From Candidatus Kapaibacterium sp. (GTDB lineage Bacteria > Bacteroidota > Ignavibacteria > Kapaibacteriales > UBA7675): 64,000 bases of DNA. The DNA is taken from NCBI GenBank assembly GCA_028284775.1, contig JANQRB010000132.1, forward strand, positions 1 to 64,000, in the 5' to 3' direction. How positions within the stretch are numbered: the first letter of the stretch is position 1; every line of letters begins with the position of its first letter. The translations under genes were made by a program, and so were the position numbers. This document shows, in pieces, positions 56,550 through 64,000 of this stretch. The notes below the pieces were generated by a model, which ran no database searches, was not told the origin of the DNA, and was given only the letters and a program-made list of their open reading frames with translations.

Positions 56550-58616
56550 ATGACACGCACCCCCTCCATCGCCCAATTGCGCAAGAAGGTAGCCTACACC
56601 AACGGCCGCCGGCAGGTTCTGGCGGTGGCGGAGCTGGCCGACCACCTTTCGCAGCAGCATCCGGATGAGGCGCGTTCGCTCGCCCGGGATAACGTGGAAC
56701 GCGCGCGGGTTCTGCTGGCCAAAAAGGGCGCCGATTCGCCGAAACTGCTGCTGTATCGGCAGGCGCTGGCCAATGCGTTGATGTCGAATGCCGGCTGCCT
56801 CCATGCGGCCTCCGAATACGATGCCGCCGCCCGGCAGTTTGTAGAAGCCGCGACTTTGCTGGAAAGCGCGTCCGACTGGAAAATGCTCCTTGTCGTGCTC
56901 GACAAGCTGGCGCTGCTGTACCGCCAGCTCGGCAAACTGACGGAGGTGTTGACGACGATCGATCGGGCATTGTTCATTGCGCGGGACCAGGATATGCCGC
57001 AGTATCTTGCCCGCCTCTATGCGGGCCGCGCGTCCGTCTACATCCGTCAAGGCAATGAGCAGGGCGCCAGAGACGCGATCGAACAGGCCTTGCAGGCAGA
57101 TAATCGCAGCGCCGGCGCCGAAGAACTACTACAGACTAAAGCTGCGCTGGGCGAAGTCTATTTCAATCTGCAAGAGTGGAAACCGGGAATTTCCTGGTAT
57201 CGCAAAGCGCTGCCCTATGCGCTGCAGTTGAAGGATCATCGGGCGGCAGCGGTTCTGTACTGGCAGCTTGCGTTAATTTACCTTTATACGGAGGAACACG
57301 ACAAGCGCTATGAAGCGCTGCTGGAGGGTCAGAAGCAGGCAGAGAAGGGCCGGCTGAAGAAATCCGAAGCCGACATATTGGTGGAGCTGGGCACCCATTC
57401 CCAGTATTTCGGCAATTTTGCGGCTGCCCTCGATTATTTCCGCCGCTCCGAACGCATCTTCGAAGAAATCGGCGATGAAGTCGGCTGGGTCATGAGCCAT
57501 TCCTTCCTCGGCCATACCTTTCTGGAGTTCGGCGACCGCCGCAATGGCGAACGCGCCCTGCGGCGCAGTCTGCGCACGATACTCGGGCTCACGCCAGAGC
57601 ATAAACTGGTCATTACATTGGGCACGCTGCTCGATAAGATAACGCTGAATACGGAGGGCTGGCGCGAAGTGCTCGATTTTTTGCTGCGGGCGCGCGAACT
57701 GCATGAGGCCCAAACCTGGGCCGGTTTCATTATCGATTGCAACCAGGCGCTTGGCAGAGTTTATGCAAAGCTCGGCCTGTCTGAACAGGCGGAAGAGCAT
57801 CTTCTTGTAGCCCTGGAGAATAGCCGGCTCGGCAAAACGAACAATCGCATTTCTTCTTCGCTCTTCCTCCTTGGCAACCTGTATGCGGGGCTCGGCAGGC
57901 ATCGCGAGGCAATCAAGCTTCTGCACGAAGCGCTGGCACTCGCGGAGGAGCGCAACTATGAAAAGAGTCAGTTCAAAATTCTCGCGCTGCTGCAGGAGCT
58001 GCACGAAGCAGCCGGCCAGCCGGAGCAAGCCTTGCTGTTTTTGCGCCGTCTGTACGAACTCGAACAGAAACGCCATACGCGGCGCAACCAGGAAATTGTC
58101 GGCAGGTCCGTGTTGCAGCACGAATTCAAACGCATTCGCAATGAACGTGAAGAAGCGTTGCGCGCCGTCGAACACTGGAAAGAGCATTCCGCCGCGCTCC
58201 GCCGGGAACAACGCGAAGATGCGCTGCGCATCGAACGATTTAACAATGCCGCTCGCACCTGGCGCGATTCCCTGCGCGCTATGCTGGCGGGCGCAGGCGG
58301 GCCTGACGCTGCCGACCTGCGTTCGTTGATCGTCGCGATCGAAGCAACGCTCGAGTCTGCCGACGAAACGCAGCTAATGACAACGCTGGATGATGACGAT
58401 GCCCACTTTCTGCACGTGCTGCGAGAACGCTTTCCGGATTTGTCGCAAACCGAGCTCAAGGTCTGCACTTTCATTCGGTCCGGATTAGGCAGCAAAGAGA
58501 TTTGCCAGGTTTTGAATGTTGCCCCGCGCACCGTCGAAACCTATCGTTATCGCATCCGCAAGAAAGTGCTGTTGGATGCAGAAAAGGATCTTAACGCCTT
58601 CCTTGCGGACCTGTAG
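56550..58616 (+). CDS. TPR-coiled-coil-LuxR transcriptional regulator (paralog 3)
   Basis: 688 aa from the ATG at 56550, the start that fits the M-x8-LR spacing of the paralogs; an ATG nine codons earlier (56523) is the alternative. Same length as paralog 1. TPR-type repeats fill the first ~530 residues (QQYFGN-type units and AIKLLHEALALAEERN are clear). A coiled coil follows (FKRIRNEREEALRAVEHWKE), then the HTH (LSQTELKVCTFIRSG, SKEICQVLNVAPRTVETYRYRIRKK). It resembles paralog 1 more than paralog 2 across the HTH, suggesting a recent duplication of that pair. First of three such genes in a row; no giant gene directly follows it. Confidence 0.88.
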   Translation: MTRTPSIAQLRKKVAYTNGRRQVLAVAELADHLSQQHPDEARSLARDNVERARVLLAKKGADSPKLLLYRQALANALMSNAGCLHAASEYDAAARQFVEAATLLESASDWKMLLVVLDKLALLYRQLGKLTEVLTTIDRALFIARDQDMPQYLARLYAGRASVYIRQGNEQGARDAIEQALQADNRSAGAEELLQTKAALGEVYFNLQEWKPGISWYRKALPYALQLKDHRAAAVLYWQLALIYLYTEEHDKRYEALLEGQKQAEKGRLKKSEADILVELGTHSQYFGNFAAALDYFRRSERIFEEIGDEVGWVMSHSFLGHTFLEFGDRRNGERALRRSLRTILGLTPEHKLVITLGTLLDKITLNTEGWREVLDFLLRARELHEAQTWAGFIIDCNQALGRVYAKLGLSEQAEEHLLVALENSRLGKTNNRISSSLFLLGNLYAGLGRHREAIKLLHEALALAEERNYEKSQFKILALLQELHEAAGQPEQALLFLRRLYELEQKRHTRRNQEIVGRSVLQHEFKRIRNEREEALRAVEHWKEHSAALRREQREDALRIERFNNAARTWRDSLRAMLAGAGGPDAADLRSLIVAIEATLESADETQLMTTLDDDDAHFLHVLRERFPDLSQTELKVCTFIRSGLGSKEICQVLNVAPRTVETYRYRIRKKVLLDAEKDLNAFLADL

Positions 58617-59255
58617 TCAATCCAGGCATATTCCTATCCTGCTCTCCCTCCAGGGGCGCGGCGCAGCAGAAATACGGGGGTCGGCAGCCGTTTTTTCACT
58701 CCCGCCCGACCATGTCGACACACTATCCTAGTATGCGAGCAACTGACATCCCTTAGTATTGCATTGTCTCTACGTTAGGGCGTCTGGCTGCCTCAGATTG
58801 CGGTTAACCAGGCACGGAGCCGGGCCGACTGCTGGATCTTTTATGCCCACGCCTTCCGTCGCCGGGATTGTATCTCTGATCCGGAGAAAGTGTGTGAAAT
58901 ATCTGTCCGTAATTAATACGTATTTCTGTCAAGTCTTTGAAGATAGCAGCTCCGGCCTTATTGAAGAATAACGCGGGCAACGTCGATGATCTTGCAGGTG
59001 CAGCGATGGAGCGTGAACGCATCGACAATACAATCGCGGCAATTGTTTTCTCTTCGATTAAGCCCTTTTTGGCTGATGAGATTTTCATCAGGCGATTATT
59101 CGTATCATTTTCCGAAGAGTTCTTTATCATCACTTCACGTCACCCAGCAGGGCGCTTGCCGCTCACATTCAGAGATTTCACTATATTCCGGTCAGTAGTA
59201 AAAGTGTTCAGGAGTGCGCCAGTACTTTTTCCTGCTCCAGGTCTCCCGAAATGCC
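58617..59255. other. Intergenic region with two overlapping opposite frames
   Basis: About 640 bp. A plus-strand frame (58937-59293) and a minus-strand frame (58804-59133) overlap each other and lack ribosome-binding sites, so neither is called. Base composition is a little more AT-rich than in the regulators. Confidence 0.45.
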
Positions 59256-60668
59256 ATGGCGGAATCACCTGCTCTCATCGAATTGCGTCGTAGAGTTTCG
59301 CAAGCGGAATCAGCTCCGCAAGATGTGGCTGCGCTCGTTAACTACTTGGCCTATATCGACCCGACCGAAGCGTGTCGTTTGACCCAGAGCGCTATCGACA
59401 GCAAGATCGAAGCTGCCGATGAAGCGCACTTGCAGTTGCTGCGCTGCCGCCTGGAAATCCGTCGCGGCGAAACCGATCCGGCATCGGTCGCCATTGCGCG
59501 CTCGCTCGAGCTCTACCGTCACAAAGCCGACCTGACCGGCACACTGCAGGCGACCGCCGAGTCCGCGCGCATCAATTTCGAAGTCGGCGATCGGGAATTG
59601 GGCAATAAACAAATCCGCGAATGTTTGACCTTGTTCCGCAATGGTGAAACAGGGCCTGCCGATCCCGATTCGGTTGAAATACTCCTCTGCTACGCTCCCG
59701 CGCTGAGTGCATCTATTGATCTGCTGGACATCCTGAACACAATGAAAGGGGCAGTGCCCGAAATGGAGCCGCCGTCGACCGGGATTCGCATCCGGCTGGC
59801 GCGATCGGCTGTCTTGATGCGAGGCTCGCAGTTTGAAAAAGCGCAGCAGGAACTGGCGCAGGTCCGGGCGCTGATCGATTTACACAAGCTGTTTTCTCTT
59901 TTGCCTGCTTTTCACATACATCAGGCGGAATTGTCGGAGCTGCGTGGCGAAAGTGATGACGCACTTAGGCATCTGAGCGCTGCCTGTGATACTGCCGCCG
60001 ATAGTCCTGATTGGCTTTTGCTGCGGCGCCTGCTGTTAAAGCGCGCGCGCTTGTATGAAGATGCGGGCGAGCATCGTTCCGCCCTGGACTGTCATCGCAA
60101 GGTCTATGCGCTGCTGAGCAATCGCCGCCAGGAACAGTCCCGCCGACGCATCGAAGGCTATCGGAGGGAGTATGAACTGGAGACGCTCCGCGCAGAGCTC
60201 GCGGGCTTACGCGAAAGGCTGCGAATCGAACAACACGAGAATGAATCGCTCCGCGCAACGCAGCAATTCTATCGGGACCGAAGCGCGACGAGTCTGACGG
60301 CGCTTGCTTCGCTGCAAGCCATCTTGCGGGAGCAATCAGCTTCCGTAGATGCCGGGCTTGCGCTGCGCCTTCAATCAACGCTGCGACAGATTGAAGCTCT
60401 GGCGCAGACAGATGACCCGGGCGCGGTCACAGATGCGCAGGAGAGTATGGCTCAGGAGTTTATCGAACTGCTGCTGGAAAGCTATCCGAGCTTAACAAAG
60501 TCGGAGCGGAGATTTTGCTCACTCCTGCGTATCGGCATTGCCGGGAAAAAGCTGGCGGAGACGCTTCACATTTCGCAGCGCTCCATGCAGACCTACCGCC
60601 ATCGCATTCGGCGCAAATTCGGTATCGGCCCGGAAGAAGATCTTGACGCTTTTATTAAACAACTGTAG
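59256..60668 (+). CDS. TPR-coiled-coil-LuxR transcriptional regulator, short (paralog 4)
   Basis: 470 aa from the ATG at 59256, aligned with the paralogs by M-x8-LRRRV; a GTG at 59214 is the alternative. About 200 residues shorter than the others: fewer TPR units (roughly residues 40-300), then a long coiled coil (EYELETLRAELAGLRERLRI) and the HTH (LTKSERRFCSLLRIG, GKKLAETLHISQRSMQTYRHRIRRK). Cytoplasmic regulator. It lies 105 bp ahead of paralog 5 on the same strand, possibly in one transcript. Confidence 0.85.
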   Translation: MAESPALIELRRRVSQAESAPQDVAALVNYLAYIDPTEACRLTQSAIDSKIEAADEAHLQLLRCRLEIRRGETDPASVAIARSLELYRHKADLTGTLQATAESARINFEVGDRELGNKQIRECLTLFRNGETGPADPDSVEILLCYAPALSASIDLLDILNTMKGAVPEMEPPSTGIRIRLARSAVLMRGSQFEKAQQELAQVRALIDLHKLFSLLPAFHIHQAELSELRGESDDALRHLSAACDTAADSPDWLLLRRLLLKRARLYEDAGEHRSALDCHRKVYALLSNRRQEQSRRRIEGYRREYELETLRAELAGLRERLRIEQHENESLRATQQFYRDRSATSLTALASLQAILREQSASVDAGLALRLQSTLRQIEALAQTDDPGAVTDAQESMAQEFIELLLESYPSLTKSERRFCSLLRIGIAGKKLAETLHISQRSMQTYRHRIRRKFGIGPEEDLDAFIKQL

Positions 60669-60773
60669 TCAACGAGGGAAACAGACCGGCAGACGAGGGC
60701 AAAAGATCCCCGGGCACGGGCGCTAGAGCCAGTCCGCCGTTGTACCAACCCATGTATTCGTTAAGGAGCCTGA

Positions 60774-62813
60774 ATGTCGGAGAATGCGGCCGTCGTCCGT
60801 TTGCGCAAACAACTCAATTATGCGCGTGGCCTACGGCGGGTTAACGTCCTTTCGAAATTGGCGCTGGCGATTCACACATCCGACATCGTGCAGGCGGATA
60901 TCCATGCGCAGGAAGCCTTAAGCCGGATCCAAAGCTTAATGAAGCACGTCAGGCCTGAAAACAGGCGCTACGAATTGTATCGTCGCTCTCTGGCAAGGGC
61001 TTTGTGCAGTCGCGGCGCATGCCTTTTGATGAAACGGGAGCTGTCGCAGGCCAAGGCCGCTATATCCGAAGCGATCGAGCTGTTTAAAGAGCTCGAAGAT
61101 TGGTCGGGGTTGCTGAACGCGCTGGAAATTCTGGATGCCATCCATGAAGGAACGGGTGACTACGAGGCCTACCTGGCGCAGATCGACCATGCCATCGCTA
61201 TCTCCGAGCACATCGGCAGATCCAGCTTCCTTGCCAGATTGCATGCCTGGAAGGCCGCCAAATTGCAGGAAGTCGGCAGAGTCGAGGAGGCCGCTGCTGA
61301 AATGCGTATCAGCAGAACAAAGCTGGATAGCTTAACAGTTCGCAGGGAACGCCTGCCCTTGATGACAACGATCGCACGATTTTATCAGGACGCGGGAGAG
61401 TATCGCCTGGCGGCCGAATGGTACGAGCAGAGCGCCGTGTTGTCGCGACAGGGCGACGATGCATACAATTACATGGTTCTGCTGCATAATGCCGCTACGA
61501 ATTACACGGCGCTCAACGACTATCAAGGGGCACTCAGCAGCTATAAAGAATGTGCCCGCATCGCCCGCGAACATCACTTTGATCGCTATCTCCCCCGGAT
61601 TCTCAGTAAAACGGCCCGCATCTATTTGCGCCTCGGGGACTATGTCAGAGCTCACGTCGTCCTGACGGAAGCCCTGAATATCGCGCTATCCTTGGAGACA
61701 CAAAGCGATCTGCTGTTAATTACGGCGATGCTCGGAGACTTGTGTGTCAAGATCGGCGATGTACTGTCCGGCAAGCGCTATCTGAATGAGGCCGGAGCGC
61801 TTTTGCTGCAGCTCGGCAGCAGCCAATCTCATATTATCGTGCTGGAAATCCTGATCAGGCATCAGTTAGAGACTTGCCCGAGTGACCGTCTGATCGCTAT
61901 GCTCGAGAGTCTGCGAGACGAGTCCATGCCGCCGGGAATGACCTGGCCTGTTAACAATGCGATCCTCCTGGGAATTGCCTACGAGAAGTCTGAAAATCTG
62001 GCGGCAGCGTCAGCGGAATATGAAAAGGCCCGCAGCCTGGCGCAAAACTTCACGCATCGCTGCATTCATGCCAGGGTAAACTATCAGCTCGGATTGATTA
62101 AACAAAAACAAGGCCAGGCGGAACAAACGCTTCCGCTGCTGCAACAAGCCTTGGAGCATGCCAGGCGATGCCCGGAATGGAAGATTCGGCAAAACATCGA
62201 GAAGGCGCTGGCGGATGAATATGCGAGAACGCAGGACTATCGGGCAGCGCTTAAACACTTCAAGGCAATGTCGAATATTGAAAACAGCAATGAGCTTGCC
62301 AACTCGATGCGGTTGACCGAGCGCCTGCACATCCTTAACGAACTGGAACAGACACGGGCGGAAATCAGCAGGGTCAGGGAAGAAATTGAGGGTCAACACA
62401 CTTTGCGCGAGCAACTGCGCGCCGCCGTTCACCGGCTTGCTACCCGCGATTCGCAACTGATGGAACGATGGCACGACATAAGCACCAGCCTGGCGGCGAC
62501 TGCACCAGCGGGCGACGCGAAAGTGCAACAAAGTATCGACGATTGTGTAGCTGCATTCGAGAGGGAGATCGGACTATCGCACAAGCAGACAAGTGAAGAT
62601 GGCTTTCAGGCGCGACTCAGAGCGCGTTGTCCCAGCCTGACAGATGTGGAATGTCGCTTCTGTGCTCTTGTACGAATAAATATCAGCGGAAAGGAATTGT
62701 CGCGCTTTCTCGATATCAGCCCGCGGTCGGTTCAGGTCTATCGCAGCCGCATTCGCAAGAAGATGGGAATAGCGCCGGACCTTGATTTTCCGCGCTTTAT
62801 TCAGCAAATCTGA
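60774..62813 (+). CDS. TPR-coiled-coil-LuxR transcriptional regulator (paralog 5)
   Basis: 679 aa. AAGGAG lies 7 nt before the ATG, and M-x8-LR is conserved. TPR-like repeats run to about residue 520 (YQGALSSYKECARIAREHHFDR and LPLLQQALEHARR are clear units). A coiled coil follows (LEQTRAEISRVREEIEGQ), then the HTH (LTDVECRFCALVRIN, GKELSRFLDISPRSVQVYRSRIRKKMG). It is directly followed on the same strand by two motif copies and the long-signal gene at the right edge, matching the order at the other two loci. Confidence 0.87.
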   Translation: MSENAAVVRLRKQLNYARGLRRVNVLSKLALAIHTSDIVQADIHAQEALSRIQSLMKHVRPENRRYELYRRSLARALCSRGACLLMKRELSQAKAAISEAIELFKELEDWSGLLNALEILDAIHEGTGDYEAYLAQIDHAIAISEHIGRSSFLARLHAWKAAKLQEVGRVEEAAAEMRISRTKLDSLTVRRERLPLMTTIARFYQDAGEYRLAAEWYEQSAVLSRQGDDAYNYMVLLHNAATNYTALNDYQGALSSYKECARIAREHHFDRYLPRILSKTARIYLRLGDYVRAHVVLTEALNIALSLETQSDLLLITAMLGDLCVKIGDVLSGKRYLNEAGALLLQLGSSQSHIIVLEILIRHQLETCPSDRLIAMLESLRDESMPPGMTWPVNNAILLGIAYEKSENLAAASAEYEKARSLAQNFTHRCIHARVNYQLGLIKQKQGQAEQTLPLLQQALEHARRCPEWKIRQNIEKALADEYARTQDYRAALKHFKAMSNIENSNELANSMRLTERLHILNELEQTRAEISRVREEIEGQHTLREQLRAAVHRLATRDSQLMERWHDISTSLAATAPAGDAKVQQSIDDCVAAFEREIGLSHKQTSEDGFQARLRARCPSLTDVECRFCALVRINISGKELSRFLDISPRSVQVYRSRIRKKMGIAPDLDFPRFIQQI

Positions 62814-62977
62814 TTATGCGAGCTCTTAGATTCATCATCTGCACTGCGAGATGGTAGCGCCCTCTCCGTATTGCCCTTGATCAAGACCCTCACCAGCAGT
62901 GCCGTATCGCCGCAAGATTTGCAGCAGCGTGGCCGCCATCGACCTTTGATGCTCTTCGGCCGCTACTCTGTTGCATC

Positions 62978-63017
62978 TTTGTCGTAGCATAGTGACAAAT
63001 ACCCCGGCGTAAATTGT
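62978..63017 (+). promoter_or_regulatory. Composite promoter-like motif, first copy at the right-edge gene
   Basis: TTTGTCGTAGCA, three bases, TGACA, 12 bases, then TAAATTGT (63010-63017). The last box is degenerate (TAnnTTTG with two mismatches). It lies 165 bp after paralog 5. TGT-N12-ACA dyad. Confidence 0.5.
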
Positions 63018-63558
63018 CGCATAGTCAATTCGAAAGGGCGGCTCCTTGGGGAAAGTGACGACGACCTGAGGGGGATGACGCGCCCTTTGCGGTCATTCGA
63101 TCGACCCGCCGGAAATCGGGATCAGGAGCTAACACGCGCAGCCAGGGTTGCGGAGATTCTCAAGCGCAGGATTGCGCTGTCTCCCTTGATGCCCCGGGGG
63201 CTCGAGTCGAAAGTGACAACTTTCGATGCGCCGCACATTAGACAATCAAATTCAATAGGCAGGCGCCGGATGATCGGCGGATTCGAAGGGTTCTCAATGG
63301 AGAATCCTGCGGGCGGTGCAGGCTGGACCAATTCTCATTGCGAAGCAGAGACAGGCGCGAAAACGCCGATAGTCGCAAATTTCTGCGGAGATCCAAACAG
63401 ATTCGGCAGCCCAGTTATGCGCTTCGCTATGCCGGCAAACGGGCGAAGACGAACGGGCTGCCGGTCTTTTTTCCGGCTGTGTCGGGCGACGCCGTTGGCT
63501 GAGCTTTAGCGTCGCTGCGATAATCTCTTTGTGTCGGAATAATAATACCTGTTGTACC

Positions 63559-63598
63559 TTTGTCGTAGCACGATGACAGAATTCCGCACCTAGTTTTG
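63559..63598 (+). promoter_or_regulatory. Composite promoter-like motif, second copy at the right-edge gene
   Basis: TTTGTCGTAGCA, three bases, TGACA, 12 bases, then TAGTTTTG (63591-63598), a full match to TAnnTTTG. It starts about 190 nt before the ATG at 63750. This is the best-matching copy. Confidence 0.7.
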
Positions 63599-63749
63599 AG
63601 GTGAAGCGATTTTCGCGCTTTATCGCAGGCGGGCAATTCGGACCAGCCGATTGTTCTCGGCGCGCGCGAGACGAGCCCGCAATCTTTCAACGATTCGATC
63701 TCTCGACTACAGTTTCGATCAACATACAGTGATTCCCGAGGATTAGCCC

Positions 63750-64000
63750 ATGCGAATACGTATCAATTCTTCGTTTGCAAGGTATCTGCGACAGTGGCGC
63801 AAAACCTTCCGCCGGCTGGCGCGGCTGCGGCTTTCACCCCGGCAAAAGAATGCGGGCACGTCGCGAGGCTTGCGTCTGCTCAAACGCCTGAGCAAACTGA
63901 CCCGCTTGTTGTATTCCGCAGGCGGACGGGGCTTTGGCACGGGCTTCGCTTCCCTTGTGTTTGCCCTCTCCGGCTTCAGCACTCTTTCCGCTCAAACGCC
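63750..64000 (+). CDS. N-terminus of a long-signal secreted protein (cut by window edge)
   Basis: The frame is open from the ATG at 63750 to the end of the window, 83 full codons. The product is an Arg/Lys-rich stretch followed by a hydrophobic core (GFASLVFALSGFSTLSA) and AQT at the edge, a probable signal-peptide cleavage site. RKTFRRLAR at 17-25 and KRLSKLT at 45-51 match RKTIRRLAR at 17-25 and KRLAKLT at 45-51 of the 4446-aa protein. AQT is offset by one. This indicates a second member of the same surface-protein family. Its mature domains lie beyond the window. Confidence 0.8.
   Translation, partial: MRIRINSSFARYLRQWRKTFRRLARLRLSPRQKNAGTSRGLRLLKRLSKLTRLLYSAGGRGFGTGFASLVFALSGFSTLSAQT

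Noticed and set aside
58804-59293. Two overlapping frames on opposite strands between regulators
   Set aside because: Mutually exclusive, no ribosome-binding site, and the plus-strand one runs into the start of the next regulator.
63208-63225. CGAAAGT/ACTTTCG hairpin as a terminator
   Set aside because: No U-tract on either strand and no gene end nearby.
63075-63509. 144-aa frame between the two motif copies at the right edge
   Set aside because: Not similar to the frame between the motif copies at the FG-GAP giant (39536-39808), and the G-rich stretch lies too close to its ATG to act as a good ribosome-binding site.

Overview
This window looks like a chromosomal segment from a GC-rich member of the Bacteroidota or a close relative in the FCB group. 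Three things point there. Secreted proteins end in type IX secretion (T9SS) type A-like sorting domains, with a PNP motif followed by a GxY strand. A lipoprotein made of two-component-regulator propeller repeats is present. Upstream boxes resemble the Bacteroidota -7 element TAnnTTTG. No rRNA, tRNA, CRISPR array or complete insertion sequence was seen.

Layout. (1) 1-13961, minus strand: a tight four-gene operon. It holds an M14 zinc carboxypeptidase, a DUF6603-type beta-rich protein (1176 aa), an unrecognised 973-aa protein, and an unrecognised protein of at least 1869 aa that runs off the left edge. I cannot assign the operon a function. (2) 14914-18434, minus strand: arsM arsenite methyltransferase with an overlapping cysteine-rich MerT-like membrane protein, a six-repeat beta-propeller protein, and a small unknown protein. 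(3) 18750-22311: an alpha-helical-repeat protein typical of Bacteroidota and a T9SS-targeted secreted protein. (4) 22.9-25.3 kb: a visibly AT-rich patch with a SUKH-type immunity protein and a propeller lipoprotein, probably acquired by transfer. (5) 25462-28481: a GH64 beta-1,3-glucanase without a signal peptide and a DinB-fold protein.

(6) 28682-64000 is dominated by very large surface proteins and by five paralogous TPR-coiled-coil-LuxR transcription factors. The same arrangement occurs three times: a TPR-LuxR gene, then one or two copies of a composite upstream motif, then a very large or long-signal secreted protein, all on one strand. The motif is TTTGTCGT, 24 nt, then a TAnnTTTG-like box. 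The three loci are 34055-36121 to 28682-33694 (minus), 37288-39363 to 40593-53933 (plus), and 60774-62813 to the gene starting at 63750 (plus, cut by the right edge). The 4446-aa protein contains seven Ig-like plus seven-bladed FG-GAP propeller modules (49 calcium-loop repeats), then Ig/cadherin-like domains, a further seven-bladed propeller and a sorting domain. It shares an unusually long arginine-rich signal region with the gene at the right edge.

The likely logic, by inference, is that each cytoplasmic TPR-LuxR regulator controls the adjacent surface adhesin-like protein through the shared motif. Between the second and third loci lie a TenA-like protein, a 2OG-Fe(II) oxygenase and two more TPR-LuxR genes.
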